A stretch of DNA of 64,000 bases from Clostridium sp. Marseille-P3244 (GTDB taxonomy: Bacteria > Bacillota > Clostridia > Lachnospirales > Lachnospiraceae). Under the pieces are notes generated by a model. It saw nothing but the letters and a program-made list of their open reading frames with translations, was not told the DNA's origin and searched no databases. Positions 44,689 to 53,023 of this stretch are shown here, in pieces. The stretch lies in contig NZ_LT635549.1 in NCBI RefSeq assembly GCF_900120155.1, positions 1,706,688 through 1,770,687 of the forward strand, written 5' to 3'. Within the stretch, counting starts at the first letter, position 1, and every line of letters begins with the position of its first letter. Made by a program: the position numbers and the translations under genes.

Positions 44689-45645
44689 ATGAGTAATAAT
44701 GTAGTGATTCCGGTGTTGATAGCGTTTGCTGTAAGCCTTGTACTGGGACCGGTGGTCATTCCTTTTTTGCGGAAACTGAAAATGAGGCAGACGGAGCGTA
44801 CAGATGGGGTGCAGTCCCATTTAAAGAAAGCGGGAACACCGACAATGGGCGGGATCATTATTCTCATAGCAGTCATTGTTACCTCTTTGTTTTACGTGGC
44901 GGATTATCCCAGGATTATTCCGATTCTGTTCCTGACGACTGCCTTTGGCCTGATCGGTTTTCTGGATGACTATCTGAAGGTCGTGCTGAAGCGCTCCGAC
45001 GGCCTGATGCCCATGCAGAAGATGGCACTTCAGATTGTAGTTACTGCTATTTTTGCCTTTTATCTGGTAAAGGTGGCTGATATACCGCTGACCATGCTGG
45101 TACCTTTTTCCGGCGGGTATTATCTGGATCTGGGATGGGTGGCCGTGCCGGTCCTGTTCGTGGCGGTAATCGGGACAGTTAACGGGACAAATTTTACGGA
45201 CGGCCTGGACGGACTTGCCTCCAGTGTGACGGTTCTGGTGGCGACCTTTTTTACAGTCGTAGCTATCGGTACAAAGAGCGGGATTGAACCGATTACATGC
45301 GCGGTGGTCGGAGCTCTTCTGGGCTTTCTTCTTTTTAATGTGTATCCGGCCAGTGTGTTTATGGGAGACACCGGATCTCTGGCACTTGGAGGTTTTGTGG
45401 CAGGTACGGCGTATATGATGCAGATGCCGCTGTTTATTATTATTGTTGGTTTTATCTATCTGGTGGAAGTGGCTTCGGTGATTATCCAGGTTGCTTATTT
45501 TAAGAAGACAGGCGGAAAACGTATTTTCAAGATGGCGCCTATCCATCATCATTTTGAGCTGTGCGGATGGTCAGAAACGAGAGTTGTGGCGGTGTTTTCA
45601 ATCATAACGGCACTCCTCTGCCTGATCGCGCTGATGGGGGTATAG
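44689..45645 (+). CDS. mraY: Phospho-N-acetylmuramoyl-pentapeptide transferase
   Basis: 318 residues, ten membrane segments. It makes lipid I from UDP-MurNAc-pentapeptide and undecaprenyl phosphate. Signatures: LKKAGTPTMGGIIIL, GFLDDYLKVV (Asp pair), GTNFTDGLDGLASSV, FMGDTGSLALGGFVAG and MAPIHHHFELCGWSE. RBS GAGGTGG. It directly follows the second PBP; murE and murF, which often precede mraY, are absent here. Confidence 0.97.
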   Translation: MSNNVVIPVLIAFAVSLVLGPVVIPFLRKLKMRQTERTDGVQSHLKKAGTPTMGGIIILIAVIVTSLFYVADYPRIIPILFLTTAFGLIGFLDDYLKVVLKRSDGLMPMQKMALQIVVTAIFAFYLVKVADIPLTMLVPFSGGYYLDLGWVAVPVLFVAVIGTVNGTNFTDGLDGLASSVTVLVATFFTVVAIGTKSGIEPITCAVVGALLGFLLFNVYPASVFMGDTGSLALGGFVAGTAYMMQMPLFIIIVGFIYLVEVASVIIQVAYFKKTGGKRIFKMAPIHHHFELCGWSETRVVAVFSIITALLCLIALMGV

Positions 45646-45649
45646 TACA

Positions 45650-47041
45650 ATGGATGAAATGAAAGGGAAAAAAATTCTTGTGTTTGGTTCAGGGATCAGC
45701 GGCGAGTCAGCGGCACGTCTGCTCCTGCAGTCAGGAGCAGAGGTCATTCTTTATGACGGCAATGAAAAATTGGATCCCCGGGAGATAGAAAAGAAAATCG
45801 CAGGCACAGCTGACCATTTGGAAAGCAATATGGCAGATTGGAGCCGGCGGCTTCAGATCGTGCTCGGGGAATTTCCGGAACAGCTTCCGGACCATCTGGA
45901 TCTGACCGTGATGAGCCCGGGTGTTCCTACAGATCTCCCGGTTGTGGAAGAGATGAAGAAACGACACATCCCGGTTTGGGGAGAGATCGAACTTGCCTAT
46001 GTCTGCGGAAAGGGAGATGTCCTTGCCATTACAGGCACAAACGGGAAAACGACTACAACGGCTCTGTTAGGCCAGATCATGGAAAGATACAGAGACAGTG
46101 TTTTTGTCGTCGGCAATATTGGGAACCCATATACCAGCGTGTCTCTCGAAACCCGGGAGGATTCTGTGATTGTCGCGGAGATGAGCAGTTTTCAGCTGGA
46201 GACGGTACACACATTCCGGCCAAAGGTCAGCGCGATCCTGAATATCACCCCTGACCATCTGAACAGACATCACACGATGGAGGCATATATCGCTGCAAAA
46301 GAGCGGATCGCCGAGAATCAGACGCCGGAGGATGTATGTGTACTCAATTATGAAGATGATGTACTCCGGGAATTCGGACAAAAGACAAATGCCCGGGTTC
46401 TATATTTCAGCAGCAGGCGTAAACTTAAAAGAGGTGTGTATCTGGATGAGGGGCGGATCGTCTGTGACCTGGGCGAGCGAACCGAGATCTGCAGTGTCGG
46501 AGAACTCCAGATACTGGGGACACACAACTATGAAAATGCGATGGCAGCCGTGGCAATGGCACGCGCGTACGGCGTTCCCGTGGATATGATCCGGCAGACG
46601 CTTCTGGAGTTCTCAGGGGTAGAGCACAGGATCGAATTTGTGGCCGAGAAAAACGGTGTCGCTTACTACAATGACTCTAAAGGGACAAATCCCGACGCGG
46701 CGATCCGGGGAATCCAGGCGATGAACCGTCCGACTGTTCTGATCGGCGGAGGTTATGATAAGGATTCTTCCTATGAGGAATGGATCCGGTCCTTTGACGG
46801 AAAAGTGAAAAAACTGGTGCTCCTGGGCGCTACGAAAGAAAAGATCGCAGCGACTGCAAGGCGTTTGGGATTTACGGAGATCGACATGGCAGACTCTTTT
46901 GAGGAGGCCTTTGAGAAATGTGTGAAATACGCTCAGCCCGGAGATGCGGTACTTCTTTCACCTGCATGTGCCAGCTGGGGAATGTTTAAAAATTATGAAG
47001 AACGCGGAGATAAATTCAAAGAGCTGGTAGACCGACTGTAG
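45650..47041 (+). CDS. murD: UDP-N-acetylmuramoylalanine--D-glutamate ligase
   Basis: 463 residues. It adds D-glutamate to UDP-MurNAc-L-Ala in the cytosol. N-terminal UMP-binding part KKILVFGSGISGESAARLL, ATP loop LAITGTNGKTTTTALLG, GNIGNPYTS, the Mur ligase segments NITPDHLNRHHTMEAY and VEHRIEFVAEKNGVAYYNDS, and SKGTNPDAA. It begins 4 bases after the mraY stop with only a weak GGGGG upstream, suggesting coupling to mraY translation. Confidence 0.97.
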   Translation: MDEMKGKKILVFGSGISGESAARLLLQSGAEVILYDGNEKLDPREIEKKIAGTADHLESNMADWSRRLQIVLGEFPEQLPDHLDLTVMSPGVPTDLPVVEEMKKRHIPVWGEIELAYVCGKGDVLAITGTNGKTTTTALLGQIMERYRDSVFVVGNIGNPYTSVSLETREDSVIVAEMSSFQLETVHTFRPKVSAILNITPDHLNRHHTMEAYIAAKERIAENQTPEDVCVLNYEDDVLREFGQKTNARVLYFSSRRKLKRGVYLDEGRIVCDLGERTEICSVGELQILGTHNYENAMAAVAMARAYGVPVDMIRQTLLEFSGVEHRIEFVAEKNGVAYYNDSKGTNPDAAIRGIQAMNRPTVLIGGGYDKDSSYEEWIRSFDGKVKKLVLLGATKEKIAATARRLGFTEIDMADSFEEAFEKCVKYAQPGDAVLLSPACASWGMFKNYEERGDKFKELVDRL

Positions 47042-47054
47042 GGAGTGGATTTGA

Positions 47055-48140
47055 TTGGAGCGTTCTGAAAAGAAGAGACGGTATGACGAGACATTGGCAG
47101 CAGTGGTGCTGGTCCTTGTGGGGATCGGTCTGGTACTGCTCTACAGCACCAGCGCCTACAATGGAAGCGTGAAATTCCATGATCCTTTCTATTATCTGAA
47201 AAAGCAGGGATTTGCCACATTGCTGGGACTGCTGGGCATGGTGATCATCGCGCGTATTGATTACCACAGATGGGTTCCTTTCGCGATCCCGGGATATCTG
47301 GCCGCGATCGCGCTTTCGGTGGCTGTCCTTCTCTTCGGCGATGAGTATAACGGGTCCAAAAGATGGCTTTCTTTGGGCCCGCTTTCTTTTCAGCCCTCAG
47401 AGTTCGCGAAAGTAGCTGTTATCCTGTTCCTTGCCTGCCTTGTGAGCAGGTACTCCCGCAGGATGGGGAAGTTTAAGACAATGGTACTTATGATGCTTCC
47501 GGTGCTTCCTATCGTGGGACTCGTGGGAGCCAGTAACTTAAGTACCGCGATCATCATCCTGGGTATCGCGGTGGTGCTCATTTTTGTGGCCAGTCCCAAA
47601 TATTCTCAGTTTATCTGGATGGGGGCGGCAGGAGTCGGATTTATGGCCATATTCCTGGCAATGGAAAGTTACCGTCTGGAACGCATTGCTATCTGGCAGC
47701 ATCCGGAGAAATATGAGAAGGGATATCAGACTCTTCAGGGACTGTATGCCATCGGGAGTGGAGGGCTTTTTGGCCGGGGCCTGGGAAACAGTGTTCAGAA
47801 GCTGGGGTTTCTGCCGGAAGCTCAGAATGATATGATCTTTTCCATCATCTGTGAAGAGCTTGGGCTGATAGGGGCAGGGATCATTATCTTATTATTCCTT
47901 ATCCTTATCTGGAGATTTTTTGTTATTGCCACAAAGGCAGTGGATCTTCTGGGAGCGCTGATTGCCTCAGGGGCCATGGCTCATATGATGATCCAGGTGA
48001 TCCTGAACATCGCGGTGGTCACAAATACCATCCCCAATACAGGCATCACACTGCCTTTTATCAGTTACGGGGGAACCTCGGTGATGTTTCTTCTGATGGA
48101 GATGGGACTTGTGCTCAGCGTGTCAAGTCTGATAGAATAG
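47055..48140 (+). CDS. SEDS-family peptidoglycan polymerase FtsW/SpoVE
   Basis: 361 residues, ten membrane segments. Signatures: GIGLVLLYSTSAYNGSV, YNGSKRWLSLGPLSFQPSEF, ASNLSTAIIILG, ALGSGGLFGRGLGNS-like segment near residue 235, and NTGITLPFISYGGTSVMF. It polymerises lipid II at the division or sporulation septum with a class B PBP. TTG 47055 is the start, with GGGAG nine bases upstream. Position after murD matches spoVE/ftsW in Firmicute dcw clusters; murG, which usually follows, is missing. Confidence 0.93.
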   Translation: MERSEKKRRYDETLAAVVLVLVGIGLVLLYSTSAYNGSVKFHDPFYYLKKQGFATLLGLLGMVIIARIDYHRWVPFAIPGYLAAIALSVAVLLFGDEYNGSKRWLSLGPLSFQPSEFAKVAVILFLACLVSRYSRRMGKFKTMVLMMLPVLPIVGLVGASNLSTAIIILGIAVVLIFVASPKYSQFIWMGAAGVGFMAIFLAMESYRLERIAIWQHPEKYEKGYQTLQGLYAIGSGGLFGRGLGNSVQKLGFLPEAQNDMIFSIICEELGLIGAGIIILLFLILIWRFFVIATKAVDLLGALIASGAMAHMMIQVILNIAVVTNTIPNTGITLPFISYGGTSVMFLLMEMGLVLSVSSLIE

Positions 48141-48191
48141 GGATGCACAGGAAGTCGGTCATGATCTAAGAATAAGAAAATGGAGATTCCA

Positions 48192-48932
48192 ATGAAGAAA
48201 AAACACAGAAAGAGAAAGATATGGCCGGTGGTCGTTTCGGTCATCGCATCCGTGATTGTGCTGGCAGCGGCAGTTATCCTGGTGTTCCGGACCCGGACGA
48301 TAGAGGTGGAGGGAAACTCTTATTATGGAGAAAATACGATCACCTCATGGATCCAGAATGACAGGCTGTCCGTCAATACATTATATATCCTGGTCAAGTA
48401 TAATCTGACAGACGCTGATCTGCCGTCAGGGGTGGAACGTATGGACATATCGCTGAAAAATCCCTGGACTGTCCATGTGCAGGTAGAAGAAAAAGATATG
48501 GCGGGATATGTGGATTACAATGGAGCATATCTCTATTTTGACAGAGAAGGAACAGCGGTGCTGAGGACAAAAAAAGTAATCGAGGGGGTTCCCTATATTG
48601 AGGGTCTTGCCTTTGATCCTGCGAAGGTTGAAATGGGGAGTGCCATGCCCGTTGAGGATGACAGTATTTTCGGAAAAATAGTTGAAGTGTCTAAAAATTT
48701 AAAAAAATACAGTCTTTCACCGGATAGAATCTCCTGTACAGACGGAGAGATCCAGATTTATTTCGGGATTGTGGAAGTTCTTCTTGGAAGCGGAAATTAC
48801 GAACAAAAACTTGAGCAGGTAGAGCCGATCCTGGAAAAACTTGCAGAGCTGTATCCAGAGACGGCAGGGACTCTCCATCTGGAAAATTATGACTCGGATT
48901 CCGGATCTGTCAGGTTTGTGCCATCCGTGTAA
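48192..48932 (+). CDS. ftsQ: Cell division protein FtsQ/DivIB
   Basis: About 246 residues. A short basic cytosolic N-terminus (KKKHRKRKIW), one membrane helix (about 10-32), then a POTRA domain beginning RTRTIEVEGNSYYGENTI and the beta domain (LKNPWTVHVQVEEKDMAGYV). It stabilises the FtsL/DivIC complex at the septum. ATG 48192 has GGAG at normal spacing, whereas ATG 48180 does not. Position between ftsW/spoVE and ftsZ supports the call. Confidence 0.88.
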   Translation: MKKKHRKRKIWPVVVSVIASVIVLAAAVILVFRTRTIEVEGNSYYGENTITSWIQNDRLSVNTLYILVKYNLTDADLPSGVERMDISLKNPWTVHVQVEEKDMAGYVDYNGAYLYFDREGTAVLRTKKVIEGVPYIEGLAFDPAKVEMGSAMPVEDDSIFGKIVEVSKNLKKYSLSPDRISCTDGEIQIYFGIVEVLLGSGNYEQKLEQVEPILEKLAELYPETAGTLHLENYDSDSGSVRFVPSV

Positions 48933-48968
48933 ACTGTATAAAAAATCAGAAAAATAAGAAAAAATCTA

Positions 48969-48997
48969 TTGATTATTTGCTAAAAAGACTATATTAT
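48969..48997 (+). promoter_or_regulatory. Sigma-A-type promoter for ftsZ
   Basis: TTGATT (48969-48974), a 17-base spacer and TATTAT (48992-48997), 75 bases before the ftsZ start. ftsZ can therefore be transcribed independently of the MraZ-controlled operon promoter. Confidence 0.65.
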
Positions 48998-49072
48998 ATA
49001 CTTATTGGATTATAGCGTTCAATATTAAGGGATGTATAAGAAATTAATAAGATGACAAAGGAGGAAATACTC

Positions 49073-50242
49073 TTGTTAGAAATTAAAACCAACGAATCGG
49101 AAGCGGCTGCAAGAATTATTGTTGTCGGAGTTGGCGGAGGCGGAAATAACGCAGTGAACCGCATGATCGACGAACAGATCGCAGGCGTGGAATTTATCGC
49201 AGTAAATACAGACAAGCAGGCGCTGCAGCTCTGCAAGGCGCCTACATTGATGCAGATTGGCGAGAAGCTTACAAAAGGGCTTGGCGCGGGAGCGCAGCCG
49301 GAAGTAGGAGAGAAGGCTGCAGAGGAAAGCTCAGAAGAGATATCAGCTGCGCTTAAAGGTGCGGACATGGTGTTCGTGACCTGCGGCATGGGCGGCGGTA
49401 CAGGTACAGGAGCAGCTCCGGTGATCGCGCGGATCGCGAAAGAGCAGGGCGCTCTTACAGTCGGTGTTGTGACAAAGCCTTTCCGTTTCGAGTCAAAGAC
49501 CAGGATGCAGAATGCGCTTACCGGAATTGATAAATTAAAAGAGAATGTTGACACGATCATTGTCATCCCCAATGATAAGCTGCTGGAAGTAGTGGACAGG
49601 CGTACCACGATGCCGGAAGCTCTCAAAAAGGCGGATGAAGTGCTTCAGCAGGGTATCCAGGGCATTACCGATCTGATCAATGTTCCATCTCTGATCAACC
49701 TTGATTTTGCGGATATCCAGACCGTTATGAAGGACAAGGGTATCGCGCATATCGGTATCGGTTCCGGACGTGGAGACGACAAAGCTCTTGAGGCAGTTAA
49801 GGAAGCAGTTGCAAGTCCTCTTCTGGAGACAACGATCCAGGGAGCGTCCAATGTCATTGTCAATGTATCCGGCGATATTACCCTTATGGACGCGTCAGAT
49901 GCGGCCGACTATGTACAGGAACTGGCCGGAGAAGGCGCAAGCATCATCTTCGGTGCGATGTACGATGATTCCAGGTCTGATGAGTGTACCATCACTGTCA
50001 TTGCGACAGGCTTACATAATGTGGGCGGAAGCGCGTCCAAGTTAAAGGCAAGACTGGAAGGTCAGCAGAAGATCGGCTCCATTCTTCCCTCAGGAGATTC
50101 TCCGGTGAGAAGCCGCTTGGACAGCGAGAATAAGAGCGGGTCAAGAACACAGGGGGGCACAATGCCCACACTGCAGCCAAGGACACCGTCCAGCAATGTA
50201 AAAGAACAGTCCATTAAGATACCAGATTTCTTCAAAAAATAA
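49073..50242 (+). CDS. ftsZ: Cell division protein FtsZ
   Basis: About 389 residues. Tubulin-like GTPase forming the Z ring. GTP-binding segments: [17 protein letters not shown], the tubulin signature [25 protein letters not shown] and NVDFADI-type T7 segment [15 protein letters not shown]. The linker is short, and the C-terminal peptide IKIPDFFKK is the binding site for partner proteins. TTG 49073 is preferred because AAAGGAGG (49057-49064) precedes it; ATG 49052 lies upstream of that RBS. No ftsA precedes it. Confidence 0.97.
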   Translation: MLEIKTNESEAAARIIVVGVGGGGNNAVNRMIDEQIAGVEFIAVNTDKQALQLCKAPTLMQIGEKLTKGLGAGAQPEVGEKAAEESSEEISAALKGADMVFVTCGMGGGTGTGAAPVIARIAKEQGALTVGVVTKPFRFESKTRMQNALTGIDKLKENVDTIIVIPNDKLLEVVDRRTTMPEALKKADEVLQQGIQGITDLINVPSLINLDFADIQTVMKDKGIAHIGIGSGRGDDKALEAVKEAVASPLLETTIQGASNVIVNVSGDITLMDASDAADYVQELAGEGASIIFGAMYDDSRSDECTITVIATGLHNVGGSASKLKARLEGQQKIGSILPSGDSPVRSRLDSENKSGSRTQGGTMPTLQPRTPSSNVKEQSIKIPDFFKK

Positions 50243-50268
50243 TTAATTGAATATTCTGAAAATGATGC

Positions 50269-50312
50269 AAAAAGGGGACAGGCACTTTTTAAAAAGTGCC
50301 TGTCCCCTTTTT
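50269..50312. repeat. 44-base perfect palindrome (GGGGACAGGCAC type), also terminator of ftsZ
   Basis: AAAAAGGGGACAGGCACTTT continues into its exact reverse complement ending GTGCCTGTCCCCTTTTT. The flanking A- and T-runs make it a bidirectional intrinsic terminator. From memory, the GGGGACAGGCAC core recurs as interspersed palindromes in many bacterial genomes, in some cases near REP-associated transposases, so it may be a repeat family member. Confidence 0.85.
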
Positions 50313-50352
50313 GCGGAGATGTCGAAATATATTTCTTTTTATCTGTCATAAT

Positions 50353-50386
50353 CTGACAAATTTCATTCAAAGCCAGGCTATATAAT
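50353..50386 (+). promoter_or_regulatory. spoIIG-type promoter with Spo0A box
   Basis: CTGACA (50353-50358) and a perfect TATAAT (50381-50386) are separated by 22 bases, the unusual spacing of the Spo0A-activated spoIIG promoter of Bacillus subtilis. TTTGTCAGA on the minus strand (50352-50360) overlaps the -35 and closely fits the 0A box; a second partial box, TGTCATA, is at 50344-50350. Confidence 0.7.
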
Positions 50387-50420
50387 AAAATCCGGATCGT
50401 TACCGGAGGGAAGGTGGAGC

Positions 50421-51206
50421 ATGTACTATGAATTGTACATAGATATATTTTTTCTTGAGAATTTTATGATGGACAGTCTGCTCCTGCTGGCCATTAACCG
50501 CATACTGAAGTGTGGCCGTTCCTGCGGACGGCTTTTTCTTTCCGGAGCATTGGGAAGTCTGCTTACATGTCTTGTGATTGTATTACCTGTTCCAGGATTT
50601 ATGAAACTGATCTTGTTTCATTTTGTGGTGAACAGTGTCATGCTGATCGCGGGACTTGGGCCCGCCTCTATAGCGCAGTTTGTAAAGGCCTTTCTTATAT
50701 TGTATGGGGGAGCGGTCTTCCTGGGAGGGATCATGCAGTTCTTCCGTCCCTGCATGCGATGGGCCAGCCTGTTTTACGGGGTGGCAGTTCTGGGCTATTT
50801 CCTGCTACTGAAATTATGGAAAATAATTACATATATATGCAGACAACAGCAGAATATCCTGACGGTGACTTTGTATACAAGAAATGGGAAAAAAACAGCG
50901 AACGCACTGTGGGATACAGGAAATGAGCTTCGAGATTTTGTTACCGGAGATCCTGTGAACATACTGGATCCTGGATTTCTGGCAGAGATAACGTCTGCCC
51001 CGGAAAAAGAAAAGGGATTCCATATGATACCTTACCGTTATATTGGGGGAAATCGTATTATGAAAGTTTTCCGGATCGATAAAATGTGCATTCATTTCAA
51101 AGAGGACTGTTGGGTAGAAAATCCACTGTTTGGAATTGGAGAGGAGTCCCTGTCCGGGGAAAAATCTTACGATATCATTCTAAATCCAGGAGTACTCTCC
51201 CAGTAG
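50421..51206 (+). CDS. spoIIGA: Sigma-E processing peptidase SpoIIGA
   Basis: 261 residues. Five N-terminal membrane segments (about residues 1-140, beginning YYELYIDIFFLENFMMDSLL) and a C-terminal cytosolic aspartic protease-like domain with the active-site ALWDTGNELRD, MIPYRYIGGNRIMKVF and the final YDIILNPGVLS. It cleaves pro-sigma-E after activation by the forespore signal SpoIIR. The RBS GGAGG is followed by AAGGTGGAG. It is 53 bases before sigE, as in other spore formers. Confidence 0.95.
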   Translation: MYYELYIDIFFLENFMMDSLLLLAINRILKCGRSCGRLFLSGALGSLLTCLVIVLPVPGFMKLILFHFVVNSVMLIAGLGPASIAQFVKAFLILYGGAVFLGGIMQFFRPCMRWASLFYGVAVLGYFLLLKLWKIITYICRQQQNILTVTLYTRNGKKTANALWDTGNELRDFVTGDPVNILDPGFLAEITSAPEKEKGFHMIPYRYIGGNRIMKVFRIDKMCIHFKEDCWVENPLFGIGEESLSGEKSYDIILNPGVLSQ

Positions 51207-51259
51207 AAGGGTATTTTATAAAAATGTCTGTGAAACGAAAAAATTGAGGAGGAAATAAA

Positions 51260-52000
51260 ATGATCGTGAAAGTAGCTGTTCCGCAGCAGTTCAGACTGCG
51301 GGTTATACCAGACATCAAAAGTCTTTTGTTTGGAAGCGGAAAGGAGATCCATTACATAGGGGGAAGTGAGATCCTGCCGCCTCCGTTGGAGGGAGCCTGT
51401 GAGAGTGAGATGATCCGGCGGCTTGGAACAGAATATGATGAGGAGGCGAAAAAGACTCTTATCGAACATAATCTTCGGCTGGTCGTATATATCGCGAAAA
51501 AATTCGATAACACGGGCGTCGGCGTGGAGGACCTGATTTCCATCGGGACCATTGGCCTTATCAAGGCAATCAACACCTTTAATCCGACAAAAAAAATCAA
51601 GCTGGCCACTTATGCGTCCCGTTGTATTGAAAATGAGATCCTTATGTATCTGCGAAGGAACAGTAAAACAAAGATGGAAGTATCCATCGATGAACCGCTG
51701 AATGTAGACTGGGATGGGAATGAGCTTCTGCTGTCGGATATTCTGGGTACAGAGGAAGATACAATCTATCGAGATCTGGAAAATGAAGCAGAACGAAAAC
51801 TTCTCATCCGGGCATTGAATAAACTAAGCAGCCGGGAAAAAATGATCGTCCGGATGCGTTTTGGACTGGACAATCCGGAAGGTCAGGAAAAAACGCAGAA
51901 AGAAGTGGCGGATATTCTGGGGATTTCACAGTCATATATATCCAGATTGGAGAAAAAGATCATGCAGAGACTGAAAAGAGAAATGGTCCGTTACGAGTGA
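51260..52000 (+). CDS. sigE: Sporulation sigma factor SigE (pro-sigma-E)
   Basis: 246 residues. The N-terminal ~31 residues are the pro-sequence removed by Spo[18 protein letters not shown] marks the start of the mature protein by comparison with Bacillus. Region 2 follows ([53 protein letters not shown]) and region 4 at the end ([18 protein letters not shown]). It directs early mother-cell sporulation genes, plausibly including cotJABC in this window. RBS GAGGAGG. No sigG gene follows, unlike Bacillus and many clostridia. Confidence 0.97.
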   Translation: MIVKVAVPQQFRLRVIPDIKSLLFGSGKEIHYIGGSEILPPPLEGACESEMIRRLGTEYDEEAKKTLIEHNLRLVVYIAKKFDNTGVGVEDLISIGTIGLIKAINTFNPTKKIKLATYASRCIENEILMYLRRNSKTKMEVSIDEPLNVDWDGNELLLSDILGTEEDTIYRDLENEAERKLLIRALNKLSSREKMIVRMRFGLDNPEGQEKTQKEVADILGISQSYISRLEKKIMQRLKREMVRYE

Positions 52001-52010
52001 AAATCTGAGG

Positions 52011-52198
52011 TTGTTGACGGGAGGATGTGTCCGCCGGGGGAAGGAAGAGGATATCCATCTCGGGCACGCTCTCGCTCGGGGCTGCAACGCAGCGGCACAT
52101 AAGGGGCGCAAAGGACGCGCCCCAAATGCCGGCGTTGCCGCACGGCCCTCGACGGACACCTCTTCCTTCTCCGGCTCCGTATCTTCTCCCCTCAACAA
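52011..52198. repeat. Imperfect inverted-repeat element downstream of sigE
   Basis: TTGTTGACGGGAG (52011-52023) and AAGGAAGAGG (52041-52050) recur in inverted form as CCTCTTCCTT (52159-52168) and CTCCCCTCAACAA ending at 52198, giving arms of ~40 bases with roughly three-quarters match. The interior is GC-rich, with a GGGGCGC/GCGCCCC hairpin (52103-52123). The frame on either strand looks non-coding. It may be a MITE-like element or a structured RNA. Confidence 0.55.
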
Positions 52199-52283
52199 TC
52201 TCGCGATTTAGAACTGATTGTGAAAACAGAACGTTATCGACTATATACTCTATTTTCAAAAAGGCAGAAGACATATGCCGGAC

Positions 52284-52312
52284 GGAGTAAACAACATCCT
52301 GCCATTTACTCC
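52284..52312. other. Small hairpin in the sigE-azlD intergenic stretch
   Basis: GGAGTAAA (52284-52291) pairs with TTTACTCC (52305-52312) around a 13-base loop. It lies in an AT-richer stretch (52200-52395) where I see no gene. Confidence 0.4.
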
Positions 52313-52398
52313 ACCATAATAACTCCTGGGATCGTTTATATCTCTCCAGTTCCCCTTCTCGCCTACTTTCAAATCGTGAGATTGACGGAGGATGAATC

Positions 52399-52518
52399 AT
52401 GACGCCAGAGGGGATGGATAAAGTGCAGAGAAGGAAAAAGACTGCGATCGGAAGAACCTTTCTGCGGCGGCAGATGAGTGGACCGGCGACTTTGGAGGAA
52501 TCCGCAGGAAAAACTTAA
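52399..52518 (+). CDS. Possible 39-codon basic small ORF
   Basis: ATG 52399 has GGAGG (52387-52391) at seven-base spacing. The 39-residue product, starting TPEGMDKVQRRKKTAIGRTF, is basic in its first two thirds and has no recognisable similarity or membrane helix. The stop TAA overlaps the start of a long hairpin at 52517. It could be a true small protein or chance; the good RBS is the only support. Confidence 0.3.
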   Translation: MTPEGMDKVQRRKKTAIGRTFLRRQMSGPATLEESAGKT

Positions 52519-52616
52519 GGGACTAAGCTGCACCGTCAGGCAGGCCGATGGGATTGTGTGAACGAAGTGAGTTGCCCATCGGCCTGTCTTGCTTTTAGGT
52601 GGAGCTTAAGTCCCTT
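52517..52616. repeat. 100-base two-stem hairpin element
   Basis: The outer arms AAGGGACTAAGCTGCACC (52517-52534) and GGTGGAGCTTAAGTCCCTT (52598-52616) pair with few mismatches. The inner arms CAGGCCGATGGG (52541-52552) and CCCATCGGCCTG (52575-52586) pair perfectly. No strong U-run follows on either strand. It lies between sigE and the end of azlD and could be a non-autonomous mobile element, a structured RNA or a bidirectional terminator. Confidence 0.6.
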
Positions 52617-52696
52617 TATGTTTTCCCGGATTACGGAACGGAGGCGGGGACACCCATTCTGTTGCCGCAGAATACGGTTTCCCGATACCGGCACTT

Positions 52697-53023
52697 TTAG
52701 AAGACAAACTGGACCAGCAGCATATAGCATATGGTCCCTCCTGCGATAGACAGAAGCATCTGTCTTTTCCAGAGATGAAGGACCACAACCAGAAGGATGG
52801 AGATCAGTTCCGGGATTCCGTGACTTCCGCTGAAGATGCTGACACTCTTCAGACAGTAGATGATCAGCAGCCCGAATACGGCTGGGGGCAGTACTTTACC
52901 CAGATACCGGACATATTTGGGGACGGGTTTTCCTTCCGGAAATACGAGAAACGGAAGGAATCTTGTCAGTATTGTGGCCAGAACAACCATGCCTACGGTT
53001 ATGATCTGCTGTATCAGCGTCAT
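52697..53023 (-). CDS. azlD: AzlD family branched-chain amino acid transport protein
   Basis: 108 residues with about four hydrophobic segments: [19 protein letters not shown] and [20 protein letters not shown] are typical of AzlD. It partners AzlC in export of branched-chain amino acids and analogues. It overlaps azlC by four bases, so the two are coupled. Its 3' side faces the hairpin elements after sigE. Confidence 0.9.
   Translation of the reverse strand: MTLIQQIITVGMVVLATILTRFLPFLVFPEGKPVPKYVRYLGKVLPPAVFGLLIIYCLKSVSIFSGSHGIPELISILLVVVLHLWKRQMLLSIAGGTICYMLLVQFVF

Noticed and set aside
49052-49072. ATG 49052 as the ftsZ start
   Set aside because: The strong RBS AAAGGAGG lies downstream of this ATG; TTG 49073 follows it at eight-base spacing.
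51960-52400. 146-residue minus-strand frame across the sigE 3' end and downstream stretch
   Set aside because: It runs through sigE antisense and an inverted-repeat element, has no RBS and no recognisable domain; more likely chance in a repeat region.
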